Assembly: GCA_033439765.1 (NCBI GenBank)
Contig: JAULSN010000006.1
Location: 1,860,001 to 1,924,000, forward strand
Direction: 5' to 3'
DNA from: Lasiosphaeria ovina
Lineage: Eukaryota; Ascomycota; Sordariomycetes; Sordariales; Lasiosphaeriaceae
Length of the DNA stretch: 64,000 nucleotides
The translations under genes were made by a program, and so were the position numbers. The number at the start of each line of letters is the position of its first letter. The first letter of the stretch is position 1. A model generated the notes under the pieces. The model ran no database searches and was not told where the DNA came from. It was given only the letters and a program-made list of their open reading frames with translations. Positions 41,696 to 52,803 of this stretch are shown here, in pieces.

Positions 41696-43425
41696 TCACG
41701 TCGTCTTCTTCTCCTCGACCTGGGCCGCCGCATCCTCGGCCGAGTCCGACTGCAGCGGCTCTATGCCCTCGATCTTGCCGTTTATCATACCTTCGACGTC
41801 GAGGCGCGGCTCCTTGTAGTTCTTGCGGCCGTCGACGAGCCACGTGGTGCCCGAGATGAGCAGGATCACGCCAAAGGCCACGATGCAGTAGTTCATGTTG
41901 TCGGGCGTCACGGGCAGCTCCGGCGGGAACACGAACAGCACCGTCGTCAGGACCGTCCACGCGATGCCCACCTGTTGGCAGCAAGCTTTGTATCAGCTAG
42001 GTTTAGTTTTGTCTCTCACAGATACGCACCAGATTACATGTCCAGCCGAGCCACTCGGGCAGCTTGAACGCCCTCGTGGGCGGCAGCATCTTGCGGCCGC
42101 GCAGGGCGTTGATGGAGGGCGGGATGGCGTAGGTGACGCCGAGGGCGACGACCGAGGCCGACGTGATGGCGTTGAAGGTGCTGGTCGAGCCGAGGAAGAT
42201 GCAGCCAAACACGACAACCCAGCCCGTGGTCCACAGCAGCGCGTTGAGCGGCACGTTGAGCGTCGGGTGCACGCGGGCAAAGACGGAGCTGAAGGGCATG
42301 CCGCCGTCGCGCGCAAAGGCGTAGCTCATGCGGCTGCTCGTGCACACGAGCGTGACCGTGGTGAAGAGCATGCACACCAGCGGGAACATGAGCAGCGCCG
42401 TGCTCCCGGCCTTGCTGCCCGTGGCGTCCATGAAGATCTGCAGCAGCGGCCCCGACGGCGAGCTGATGACGCGCTCCACGTCGTCGACGACAAACAGCAG
42501 GCAGCTGAGGAAGACGAAGCCCGTCAGCATGCCGATGCCGATGCAGTACAGCATGATGCGCGGCCCCTGGACCTGCGGCCGGGGGATCTCCTCGATCATG
42601 TGCGCCGTTGCGTCGAATCCTGGCTCGGGTCAGCACCGAACTGAATTGGGCATGACATTATCGTAAATGCAAGGTAACAATACCTGTCAAGGCAAACGCC
42701 CCCTGCAGCAGCCCCAGAAGCCAGGCCAGCCCGTCGGGCCAGCCGACTTCGTTGTTGAACTGGCCGTAAACAAACTCGCCGCTCTGGTAGTCGGGCGACG
42801 AACACGCCAAGATGGTGATGCAAATGATCACAAAACCGGCCATGGACCAGAAGAAGGCGGCCTTGGTGAAGTAGGGGAGCAGGCGGGTAAGGAAGGTGTT
42901 GATGACGAGGGCGAAGAGGGCAAAGGCAATGTAGATGAGGAACTGATGCCACGGGGCGGCATCGTAATCCGGGTTGAAGAGCACCATGATGTTGACGATG
43001 AAGGTGCTGCCGAGCAGGCCGCCAGTGGCACTGAGGGCCACCCAGCCGGCAACGTTGATCCAGCCCGTGCAGTAGCTGATGCCGCGGCTCCAGCCCTCCC
43101 ACGACACGATGGCTGCCCAGTGGTACTGGCCGCCCGCCGTGGGATAGGCCGAGAGGAACTCGGCCAGCGACGCGGCGAGACACAGGTTGCAGACGCCGGC
43201 CACCATGAGCCCCCAGATGACGGAGCTGGCGCCGCCAGACGGCAGGGCCAGCGAGATGGACGCCGCCAGGGCCGTCCACGTGTTGAGGATGGCAAAGGCG
43301 AGGCCCAGCATCGACACCATGGAGAAGTTGCGCTTCAGCTCCTGCTTGTGTCCGAGCCGCTCCAGCGCCGCGTCGTCCTCCTCGACGGCGTTGGCCTGCC
43401 GCCCGCCCTGCTCGGCTTCTTCCAT
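41696..43425 (-). CDS. amino-acid/GABA/choline permease of the APC superfamily (three exons)
   Basis: Exons 43425-42684, 42619-42030 and 41971-41696 join in frame to about 535 residues. Introns: GTATTG..TGCTGACC..GCCAG and GTGCGT..CAACAG. The N-terminal cytosolic part has ALERLGHKQELKRNFSMVSM, a mark of the fungal ACT/GABA-permease family (Hnm1/Uga4 type). Helix 1 follows with GLAFAILNTWTALAASISLA. PTAGGQYHWAAIVS and GWINVAGWVALSATGGLLG are family signatures, and twelve helices are expected. SSRMSYAFARDGGMPFS is the usual cytosolic loop. It is a likely plasma-membrane or vacuolar importer of choline, GABA or polyamines. The exact substrate is not shown. Confidence 0.87.
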
Positions 43426-44285
43426 TCTGTCACCTGCAGGTGCTGGAGCTCTTTGTTGTCGTATTAGTGGGAATACAAGGTGCGGCTCCGGCTGCAGTGG
43501 TTTATGTAGGCAAGCTGTAATTGAGTAATCGGGATATTGTCGCAAGTAAAGTCTTGGTAAGTCTTGGAAAGTCTTGGTACGCACGTCTTGGGCCGGTGAG
43601 ATCGGGTGGGTGGGTAGGTAGGCGGCGGTCTAGTTCTAGACGGGGAAGATCCCCCCTCCTCCCATTGCCATTCCATGCCTCCCACACAGTCCCGCGTGTG
43701 TGCAACTTCGGGTGGCATTTACTGCGTCATAGCTTGGCATCCCCGGGCAACTCCCGACGTTAGCTCACCCTACCTATCACAGAACAGCACGGCAGCTCCG
43801 ACACCTTCCGGATTCGGAAAGCCATCCCGCATCGCGGCTAGCTCCCGGCCCCCGAAGCACCTCGATCCGATCCTCGACTGCGACGCTGGCGAGAGAGTAA
43901 GCCCCGGCACATGATGCCATGGAACCCTGTTAAATTGCTGATAGGATGGGTAGATAAAAAGTGTCAGACCAGTCAGTCAGTCATGGGCCGGCGATAGAGA
44001 AGAAAAGGGGTATATATTATCAGTAAGCTAATTACCACAAAGAACAAACAACACGATATCGTTTACAAACTTTCAAACACTAGAGAAATCACTGACAGAA
44101 ACTGATTAGCATAGTTACCAGTATTTTTAAAGAAACCAATTCATTAACAAAGCCAGGGCATAGAAATTACCCTGCGCAAAATGAAAGCTGAATGTCAATA
44201 CTGTGAGAATTTTGTTTTACCTCCCTAGACTTGAACATGTGCTCAAGTGTCTCCATCCCGGCTCTTCACCTCCTCCTACCCCATT
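43426..44285. other. intergenic
   Basis: No gene is supported. The left part has a tandem TCTTGG(T/A)AAG-like repeat (GTCTTGGTAAGTCTTGGAAAG near 43552), and 43960-44220 is AT-rich. Confidence 0.45.
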
Positions 44286-45332
44286 TCATCCCTTCCTGAC
44301 CTTGCACAACAGCTTCTCCCTCGTCCCCATCTGACCCAACAGTTCACGGCTATGCTCCACTTGGAACAAGCGCAACAGGGCATACAGGACGGCCAGCTGG
44401 GCCGTGAGCGACGGGACGACGTCTATGTCACGCAGCCACAGAACGTGGTAGTCCTCTCCATCTTCACCACCAATACCATCACCGCCATCACCGTCCGGAT
44501 AAAGTGCCAACAACAACCTCAAGATGAACCGTGCATAGTAATCCTCGCTCGACCACCCCTCACGCATCTCATCATCATCATCACCACCATCACCACCGTC
44601 ATCAGCAGCAGTGGCAGTCCAGCACGCAGCGGCAGCGCGATCAACTCGCGTGCGGCCAGCCGTAACGCCGCCGCCGCCGCCGCCACCGCCATCAAGGAAC
44701 CGCGGCACGGTGCTTGCCAGCATGGGCTCGAGCACGCGCGGCGCGGGCTCCGGCGCTTTGGGGTTGCCGCGCACGAAGTCGCGGACGAACAGGGCGAATT
44801 CGCGGTGCGCGCGCGGCCAGTCGTGCAGCAGCGCTGTGACGTGTGACGCGTTGAGGAGGGAGTTGGCGACAGGATAGCGGCGCTGCTCGTCCCGCGACTG
44901 GTGCGGCGTCGTGGTAGCGGAGTTCTGGCGCATGTAGAACTCGGCCATGACGGCGGGGCTGGGCCAGACCTGGAAGTGGCCTTCGTGGGCGGGCTGCGAG
45001 TGGTCGACGAGGCGCGTTAGGATGCCCGTGAGCCTGGCGGCGCGGTCGGCCGGCGACAGCCTCACCTTTTGGTGGGGCGTGGTCAGTCTGGCCAGGTCAG
45101 CGATCTCGGCCTCGGCGGCGTCGAGCACGTCCGGGTGCGGGAACAGCGCGGACACGGTCGGGTAGACGGGGACTTGCACGCTACCTCTGTGCTCGAACTT
45201 TTCCTGTTCTGGGCCGAGAGGCTGCCGTGGCGGGTCTCTTTGTGGCGTGGGGCTTGAGACTGCAGGGGGCCAGGGGCTGGTGACATTACCGCTTTGTCCG
45301 GGGAGCACAGGACGCCCGTTGCTTCTTTCCAT
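44286..45332 (-). CDS. hypothetical fungal protein with low-complexity insert
   Basis: A single frame of 348 residues starts with ATG at 45332. A Pro-rich, disordered start is followed by a helical region (YPTVSALFPHPDVLDAAEAE, ADRAARLTGILTRLVDHSQP) and a conserved-looking stretch (ASHVTALLHDWPRAHREFAL). A run of eight Gly and then a Gly/Asp-rich stretch (DDGGDGGDDDDE) separate it from a C-terminal helical part (YYARFILRLLLALYPDGDG, QLAVLYALLRLFQVEHSREL). I recognise no named domain. The whole ORF is continuous, so it is probably a real gene. Small introns inside the low-complexity part cannot be excluded. Confidence 0.6.
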   Translation of the reverse strand: MERSNGRPVLPGQSGNVTSPWPPAVSSPTPQRDPPRQPLGPEQEKFEHRGSVQVPVYPTVSALFPHPDVLDAAEAEIADLARLTTPHQKVRLSPADRAARLTGILTRLVDHSQPAHEGHFQVWPSPAVMAEFYMRQNSATTTPHQSRDEQRRYPVANSLLNASHVTALLHDWPRAHREFALFVRDFVRGNPKAPEPAPRVLEPMLASTVPRFLDGGGGGGGGVTAGRTRVDRAAAACWTATAADDGGDGGDDDDEMREGWSSEDYYARFILRLLLALYPDGDGGDGIGGEDGEDYHVLWLRDIDVVPSLTAQLAVLYALLRLFQVEHSRELLGQMGTREKLLCKVRKG

Positions 45333-46332
45333 GGCAGGGGTGGTTGGATTCGACCGGTAGATGTGTTGGTTGTTGAAGTGCTGTTTGTGGTTCTTCGTTG
45401 CCGACTTTCGAGCGTGAGGATAGGAAGGATAATGGGAAGACGACGTCTGGAAAATCTCAAGGCGAGTAGCGAATTATGGCGGGAGCTTACGTCCATTTTT
45501 ATCAAATCTGGCAAGACGACGGCCGTAGTTAAAGCTGAAACAGGAGGGAGAACATGCGTTTATTACCTATCATCTGTCCACCAACAGCTCCGAGGTTATA
45601 GCCAACACAACAATGAGCATCGCGACCTCTCGGTGAAGGAATACCCAAGGTAAAGAGACTGTTCAGTACACTACTCGGTGTGCACTCACTGCAGAGGGAA
45701 TACCCTGGTATCGACATAAACTGGAGCTCATTAACTATTCCGCTATTTTGGTCAATATTGACTTTGCAACAAAAAGGGGCGGGGAAACAAGGGAGAGTAA
45801 TAACAACGTCTTTGTCTGCAACCGCAGAGGTTTCCGCGCCAGATAGGAAGAGTGCAAGGAGAACTACTCAGCCTGAACAGCCACAATTAGCGATTCCCAG
45901 TTTTGATATCACGAAGGGCAAAGCCAGCCAGGCAACAGAAATGGCTCACGCCAAGCAAAATCTCCCGTTCATGCCTAATAAGACGGTCCAGTAGCTATCC
46001 CCCCTTCAGTTCTCTACGAACATAGCCACTCGTCTCGAATATAACGAAAAGCTGATAAATTTGCGGCTTTCTAGGTTCAATTAATAGTTACACATTTAAT
46101 ATCCGTATATGGGGAAGCCATCGCAGATTCTAGCATAAGAGATCAATAGAAGGCTCCGACACAGCCGCTGCGTTGTCGTGCTTGAGGCGTTAGCAGCCGA
46201 ATGAGACGCAAAAGAACAATCAAGTGGTGCATCATCTAGGTTCATCCCCAACATGCCAACCATATGCTAGATTAACGTCCCCCACATCCCCAATAATAAA
46301 TAATTTGTTGGTTGCTTCCAAAGACGTGTTTA
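45333..46332. other. intergenic
   Basis: No gene is supported. It includes the upstream region of the hypothetical gene and the 3' flank of the CCCH zinc-finger gene. The part after 46000 is AT-rich. Confidence 0.45.
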
Positions 46333-48048
46333 CTAAACCACCTCTCGAGTTCCGTCCTCGTAAACTTTAAGGGTGGGTGTCTAGCCGTCCCAGCGTTAAT
46401 TAGCACTCCATGTCAGAGGCGTATATCACTGTGCAACTTACAATGTCCATGCCGTGCATCTCAGCAAAGCGGCAAGTGTCCCCAAAGTAGCAAGCCCCCG
46501 GCGAGACGCAGTGATGGCCCTGGGTGCACGAAAAGTCTCTGCACTGGTGCGAGGAGCCGCAAACCAGGTTCCTGGTCTTGTGTTTCAGTGCAAGTTGCTC
46601 GGCCTGGTTCAGCCGGTCTCCGTGTTGAAAGGCACAGCCAACAGTTTTGCAATAGCCTGTGAGGTGATATCGGTTGCAGAAATTGGCCCCGTTTTTCTGC
46701 CTCTTCTCGTCAAGCGCCCGCACTACCGAAGGGTCCGGCCGGGACAGAGGCACATCGACACGCTCGTCGGCCCGGTTAAGCTGGTAATAGGCGCGAGAAT
46801 TGGCCGCCTTCTTTTGGATCGAAATGTCAATCACGCCCGGAGTGCTTCCGGCACGTCCGATCGCGGCATAGCTATTTGGTGCGCTTTCGGGCTCCCGTTT
46901 AGGTTGCACAGCAGAAGCAAGACTGGTTGGCGTATTCGGCTTGGGAGACGCAGAACTGCCGACCGGGCTCGGCGCAAAAGCAGACCCGGCACCGATGGGT
47001 GGTGAAATGGGCATCAAAGTCGGGAGTGAGAGGCCGGGTAGAAGGGTCAGACGCGAAGGTAATGTCTCGGAGCGGAAGACGGTGGGAAAGTTGATACGGC
47101 TGAAAGAAAGCTTCCTGAAGTCGGCGGCTGCTGGAGTGGTCTCGAGCAGGCAAATCTTGGAATTGTTACGGAAAGACTCGAGAAAGGTGGCGTAACCGTT
47201 GTCGTGTAGACCACCCAAAATGAGGCATCTGCATTGTATGTTATTGGCCATGAGTTCAAATATTTTGCGCACCTTGTGGTCTGCCTGCTCCTTGCCATAG
47301 CCGACATCGACGAAAGAGAACAGGGGCTGAGCTCGACAGAAGCCGCGGCCGAACCGAGCGAGAAGACCGACGTCAGGTCCCTGAAGGGTTCCGGAAGCGT
47401 GAAGAGCTCTGTTTAATCCCTCAACGCTCAGAACAACCTGGACTGAAATGCTGTCGATATTAGAGTAGATGGGGGTGTTTTGAAGGTAGTGTTTAAGCTC
47501 CTTATGCAGCTCGTGGGCCGCTTCTCCGCCTCCCTCTTCTCCTCTGGCGATAAGATCTTCCCGGAAGACAGCCCCGTCGCCGTCAATAATAGCAAATGCA
47601 AAAGTAGAAGATTCCTAAATCATTTGCATTTTAGCATGCATCCAAGGTTTGCCATGCAATGGGGTTAGGAAGGGTACGCGAGGTGGCAACTCCACGCGTC
47701 CTCAGGGGCAGTTGGTGCACCGATGGGTGAAAGAGGGAGCCGGTAGTTAAGTTGCAAGTCTTGTTTCAACCAAAGAACAGTTTCATAGTAGGTGCTCACC
47801 GCAGCCGCCCTAAGGCCATTCAGTTCCCTCTCTGACATGCGCTGCTCCTTCTCCCAGAGGACGGCATTGCGCTTTTCCCGGTCGCATTCTTTGCACTTCT
47901 CCTTATACTTGGCTAGGAGATCCATGTAGCTGTTCCCAAAAGCCGACTCAACCTCATGGCGTTGATAAATGTGTCTTTCGAAAGCCTGAAGCGGGCCCAG
48001 GTACGGCCTGGTTGGGTCATGCTCCTGATCGTCCGGATATCCGCTCAT
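46333..48048 (-). CDS. CCCH zinc-finger protein with fungal N-terminal domain (three exons)
   Basis: Exons 48048-47800, 47614-46442 and 46380-46333 give about 489 residues. The last intron (GTAAGT, GTGCTAATTAAC, GGCTAG) adds the short end TPTLKVYEDGTREVV. The first (185 bp, GTGAGC..TTTAG) is less certain and could hide another exon. Domains: an N-terminal helix with ESAFGNSYMDLLAKYKEKCK, then AFAIIDGDGAVFREDLIARG through ILGGLHDNGYATFLESF, a domain common in filamentous fungi that recalls NYN/PIN-like folds, then a Pro/Ser linker. The zinc fingers follow: CNRYHLTGYCKTVGCAFQHG (C-x8-C-x4-C-x3-H) and CYFGDTCRFAEMH. CCCH fingers usually bind RNA. The combination suggests RNA metabolism, but activity is inferred. 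Confidence 0.8.
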
Positions 48049-49650
48049 TTTGATCGGAGTTAAAAGACCGAGACGATCACGAAGAGATAAAATGCGATAC
48101 ACTCTCAAGGCAGGGCTGAGGTCAATGCCAGATGGAGGCGTGCAAGTGTGGGGCAAATTGAGAACTATTAAAAGTTTAGATGGTGGAGAGTGCGACTGGT
48201 GATGATTGTGGACCGTGGGCCAGGACCAAAGCGGCAAACGCGAAAGTGGACGGATTGGGAAGAGCTGCAAACGCGGCGCGGGCCAGGGACGATAAAGTGC
48301 CTTTGCTTTAGCGTAGAAAGAAAGGGCATCAGCAATGCGAAGCTGCACCAATAGGTCCACACCGTAAGCTGCTTGAGGACGAAGGTGCAAGCAAGGGCGA
48401 AAAAGGGTCGCGGATTGATCGCGTTTAGACTTGCGAAAAGAAGGTGGTGCCCTGAATCAGATATCTGAGGATAAAAAAATCCGCTCCCGTCTTCGAGTTG
48501 CGGAGGGACCACAGCCCGCGGGTGTGGGCCCCGCTACGTTAGGGAACCTGCACGTGATAGGCTGTGCTGTGCTGGAGACGTGCAGCCCAACCTAGACTCC
48601 ACTGCACAGTGCTGCACAGGTGGTGCCAGAATCCACAGTGCGTTCAGTTTTGCACGTCTTTGCCCCGGGCCAACTGGCGTCCAGCCCGGTTTCTGTCTAC
48701 ATGGGCCAGGGCGGTAATGAATAGTCGCTCTGTTTCGACATATGTCTGGAAAGAAAGAGGCCTGCTACAATTTCCAACCGCGGAGGGGGAAGTCGCAAGA
48801 TGCGCTGGCTCTGAAACAGTATCAGTGCAGAATGCAGCGAGCCGCCTTTCGCTGATGATTGGATTGAAAGGTCATTCCCAACGCATGCCGTCAGGCGTTT
48901 TCCGGAAACTGCCCAACTCGTCCCAACACATTCAGCAGCGAATTGAGATCACCTTCTGCGAGATTCCGTCGCTAATTTCACCTTAGGTTCTGTTACGTTG
49001 GGTTTGTCGCCACGAGTCGGAGTCTGGTCCCCGGTGCCTACACAGCTACGAACAGTTTCGAGCTCCCTAATTGTGCCAATTGGCACGATTATTTCATTAA
49101 ATCACTTAACGGATCCAACCAGCCGCAAAGCCTGTAATATCGGCCTGCCCGGCCCGGCCCTCGATCACGTTGGTATCAATATGTTGAAGAGGACTAGAGG
49201 GCCCCTTAAACACGTTGGTGGTGTGGCAGGTTTGTACCAATTGTTATATGCGGGACAGATTGAAGAAACGTCACCAATGGTTTATAGATTTCACGGGAAC
49301 TCGGTTGAACGAAGTGTCCAAGTCTATTTAGTAACAAAGCTCACGATACAATATACATGCAGCGAACCAAGCTCATCTTCTATGAAATTCCGTCACTTTC
49401 ATTAGGTATTGCCGCTCCATGAGATGAGAAGTAGAATTCCTAGGTCCTACATTTCGCTTGAACTCATTTGAACACCGACTGCGGTTTCAAATCGAGTGGT
49501 TGAACCAATCCCCAGTGCTATACATTTCACGGAATTTGGATGGTTTCAAACCAGTTGGTTTGAACCCATTCCAGCCGTAATACATTTCAACTGAGTTCAG
49601 TTGAACATTGAAGCGCCCAAGTCTTCACACGAATCCGGGTGAAGGGCCCC
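48049..49650. other. long intergenic region with diverged repeats
   Basis: No gene is supported. From about 48930 to 49625 there are several related, diverged repeats (see the repeat entry). The left part is the promoter of the CCCH gene. Confidence 0.45.
48930..49625. repeat. family of diverged direct repeats
   Basis: Three pairs are visible. 48934-48986 and 49361-49406 share a core (TTCTGCGAGATTCCGTCGCT against TTCTATGAAATTCCGTCACT). 49482-49530 and 49542-49590 share GGTTTCAAA...TTGAACC...TACATTTCA. 49291-49325 and 49586-49625 share TTTCA...TTGAAC...CCAAGTCT. Differences are mostly C/T and G/A transitions. Confidence 0.5.
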
Positions 49651-51243
49651 TCACTTCGGTTGATTCACCTGGTCAACAGGCCCGGGTGGCGGAACTGCAA
49701 CGAGCGGCTGCTGTGCCGGCAATACTGGGGGCGCTGCCGCCGCTGGTTCTGGTGCTGGTGCTGGTGCTGATGCTGGTGCTGGTGCTGGTGCTGATGCTGG
49801 TGCTGGTGCTAGTGCTGGTGCTGGTGCTGGACCCTGAGGGAACCCAAAGAGTGAGCCCTGGGCGGGGTGTTTGGAATCTTCAGCAGCTTTCTTTATGGCA
49901 TCCTCGCCGGCTTTGTTCATCGCCTGCACAAAACTCTCCAGCTTGATCGCCTCTTCTTGTTGCTTCTTGGCTTCTTCGAGCAGGATAACCTGCTGAGCCT
50001 TGCGCTCCATAATCTTCCTCTGCTGTTCCTCCGGCGAGAGAGTTTTGAAAGTCTCTACGTCGGTGTCCCATTTCTTGACGCAGGCCACATCCCAATTGCA
50101 ACGCTCCACTTCACCGTATGCCGGATGACTGAAGCGTGGGTGCTTGCTAGGCCAGTTGGAGGCGTGGTAGTGGTGCTTGACGAGAGCGCTGCGCGAGTTG
50201 TGATTCCCCGAGTCGGAATGGCCTTGCCCTGCTGCAAATGCTTCAACATCCAGAACCAAGACCCGGCTGACCAGCCTGGACTCGTCCATTCCGTGGAAGT
50301 CGTCCCAAGTAATCTTCTTGCCGTCGCGTACTAACTTGTTCATCTCTTTCAATACAGCGGCGGTGAATGCCGATGGCCCTGTACCCCCGATGACCTCGTC
50401 GAAATCGAGCACGACCTCTGAGATGTGGACGTTCTGCTGCGCGGCAATCCCGGACAGCCAGCCCATAATGTTCTCGATAAGCTGCAGCATCACGGGGAGG
50501 CGAGGCTTGCACATGAAGGTCCATTGACAGAAGCTGGCCGACTTCTTGCCGAGGATTGGGTGGTCCCGGAATTCTGGTTGGTCGATTTCCACACCAATAA
50601 CCATATCGATGTCGCCAGCATTGTACCGCGCAGGGACATAGCGGTCAACCGTTCTCAGCGCCTCCACGTCAATGTCGGCATACACCCCGCCCTCAGCATA
50701 CATGATCATGTAGCGAAGAAGGTCAGCCTTGATGATTGTGGTGTTGATCTCGCGGTACATGTTGACAATGTCCGGACGGTTGAGGCCGCCAGGACCGAAA
50801 TGCTGTTCGACAAACATCATATCGTTGTTATCCGTCAGAACTTCATATCGATAACCGGGGTTCTTTGTCGTCCATGACTGAGCTGTCTTCAGATCTCGCT
50901 TGGCGAAGTGGTAAGGGTCTGTTTTCCATGTCTGCCATATCTTTTTGGGGAAGTCAGCTCTCGCCGACGGAGCTATTGACCCGCCTAGAACCGTCTGAGA
51001 GGACTGGCGCTTGAAGACGACGGGTTTCGCCGGTGATACGGTAAAGATATCGGCATTGAGGACGAGAAAAAACAGGACGAGGCACAGGAGGTACAGCGGG
51101 ACAGATCGCCTCAGCTGGGTCGGAACACGGTTCCTCAGCTTAGCCTGAAGGCCACTTATCGTCGGAGAGAGGGGCGACAGAGGTGATGTAGGTGAGCTCG
51201 CGGTGGCTGGCCTCCAGTTCTTTGACCCAGACGTTCGATACAT
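49651..51243 (-). CDS. GT32 alpha-mannosyltransferase, Och1/Hoc1-like
   Basis: A single exon of 530 residues starts with ATG at 51243. It has type II Golgi topology: a basic cytosolic N-terminus, one membrane helix (PLYLLCLVLFFLVLNADIF, about 49-67) and a luminal catalytic domain. GT32 marks are FPKKIWQTWKTDP, the helix KADLLRYMIMYAEGGVYADI with the metal-binding D190-I-D192, and KKSASFCQWTFMCKP. The family adds alpha-1,6-mannose to N-glycans or mannan backbones from GDP-mannose. The C-terminus has a charged coiled coil (KIMERKAQQVILLEEAKKQQ) and a long Pro-Ala repeat tail (APAPASAPAPAPASAPAP), which is unusual for the family. The gene diverges from the acyltransferase gene. Confidence 0.88.
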   Translation of the reverse strand: MYRTSGSKNWRPATASSPTSPLSPLSPTISGLQAKLRNRVPTQLRRSVPLYLLCLVLFFLVLNADIFTVSPAKPVVFKRQSSQTVLGGSIAPSARADFPKKIWQTWKTDPYHFAKRDLKTAQSWTTKNPGYRYEVLTDNNDMMFVEQHFGPGGLNRPDIVNMYREINTTIIKADLLRYMIMYAEGGVYADIDVEALRTVDRYVPARYNAGDIDMVIGVEIDQPEFRDHPILGKKSASFCQWTFMCKPRLPVMLQLIENIMGWLSGIAAQQNVHISEVVLDFDEVIGGTGPSAFTAAVLKEMNKLVRDGKKITWDDFHGMDESRLVSRVLVLDVEAFAAGQGHSDSGNHNSRSALVKHHYHASNWPSKHPRFSHPAYGEVERCNWDVACVKKWDTDVETFKTLSPEEQQRKIMERKAQQVILLEEAKKQQEEAIKLESFVQAMNKAGEDAIKKAAEDSKHPAQGSLFGFPQGPAPAPALAPAPASAPAPAPASAPAPAPEPAAAAPPVLPAQQPLVAVPPPGPVDQVNQPK

Positions 51244-52803
51244 GGTGGGCAAAGCTTTCAAAAGGGACTTGGGGCGCAGCCTGCGAAGGGGAAACCCGGA
51301 ACAAGAAATCTGGGGAAGGGGGCACACTTATCCCAGTTTCCCAAGCTCTTGGGTCAAGAGCTGTCGTGAAGACGGCCGAGAGGGGTTATCACAAGCTTCG
51401 CCAAAGTAACCTAAAGTACCGTGGTCGTGGGCACCACCCATGTCCATTCGCCAGGGAATTTCAAGGCGGGGTGGGCTACGAGACAAACAGGCAATGACAT
51501 CGGGGTGGCCGGGGTGTCTTTCGGGATGGAGGGACGGAAGAAGCTGCGAACCTGGTAGTACCTGCCTATTGTGTGAACAGGAACCAATCTAGTCATCGCC
51601 TTCCCGAGAACCCAACGGCCGAACATGGCAGCATGGTGGGTAGCGCCTTCCAAGTGAATACTATTGAAGACGTTGACCCACAAATTCCCCCGCCTCAGGA
51701 TAACGGGAGCGGGGAAAACACCGGCGCAAATATGTCTTGTCAATTGGTGTTTAGTGGAGATCGGGTTTCGACCTCGGGGCGGGAATATCGAGGGCGATCT
51801 TTCCTGGGAAAGGGCAGATGGGTGGGACAGGAGGGGTGTGGCCCGTGCTCTACACGACCCTCAGCCTGCCTCGAGCCTGCCCAGACTTTCGATGTGCGGG
51901 GATTCGGCTGCATGTGACGATGGTTCCTGCCGTCCTTTCTTCTTATTAAGATCAGCCCGATTCCATTACGGAAACAACAGATCTGCGGAAACAACGAGAT
52001 GTGGACGCCACAACTCAAAGACCTGAATGCAATTGATAGATGCAAGCCACATCGATATCTGAGGTCTCGGATCTGGTCCTCGACCGGAGAAGTTCGCCAA
52101 ATCCGAGTTCCAGCTTGGAGGTTACCTTCAATCTAATTTGCGCCGCAAATGTCCCGGACAAACCTGCACTAGACTCTGGAGCCTTCTTGTTTGTCAGCGA
52201 TGACTTCCCCGATACCTGAGAAGATAGGTTACCACGGGATCTCCCGCATCTGGGCGGAAAGAGCAAGGGCGGGAGAGCATTAATCGCGACCGCCATTTAC
52301 ACGTATCGCTCCTGATTGCGGGGGCGCCCAACACGTGATTTAGCGTCTCGCTGCCGTTCAGCAATTTCGTGCTCGCCCAGTCGCAACACTGAACACGGAA
52401 CTTTGAGCTGAGGTCTCAAGACCATACGAGCTTTGTTCCGAAGTCGTTGCTGGTGCTGTTGTCCTTGTTTGTCTTTTACGATCTGCGTTTTCCCTCGACA
52501 AGCAGAGCGAGAGCGCAAATATCCATTTTGCTCTTTTCAGGTCTCCACCCACCAGTGCAATCCATCCGTTCATATTGCGGCTCCCGGCCTAACTTTTAGC
52601 CTGGAAACCCCCAAAAGTCAGTGATGCACCCGCAGTGCACCAAAACAGCACTGACCGGCGCTGTAGAGCCGACAGGCCTGCTCAGCCTGCCTGCCGGACG
52701 GTCTTATTGACGGATCCGAATCATCTGTTTCGAATCGCGCAAGTTTGCCAACCCCCCTCCGAGGCCCTCCGAGAACCCCCGCGGAGGGACCTGGGGTCTA
52801 GTC
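51244..52803. other. divergent intergenic region
   Basis: No gene is supported in 1.56 kb between the GT32 and acyltransferase starts. It should contain both promoters. Short open frames on both strands have no recognisable domain. Confidence 0.45.
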
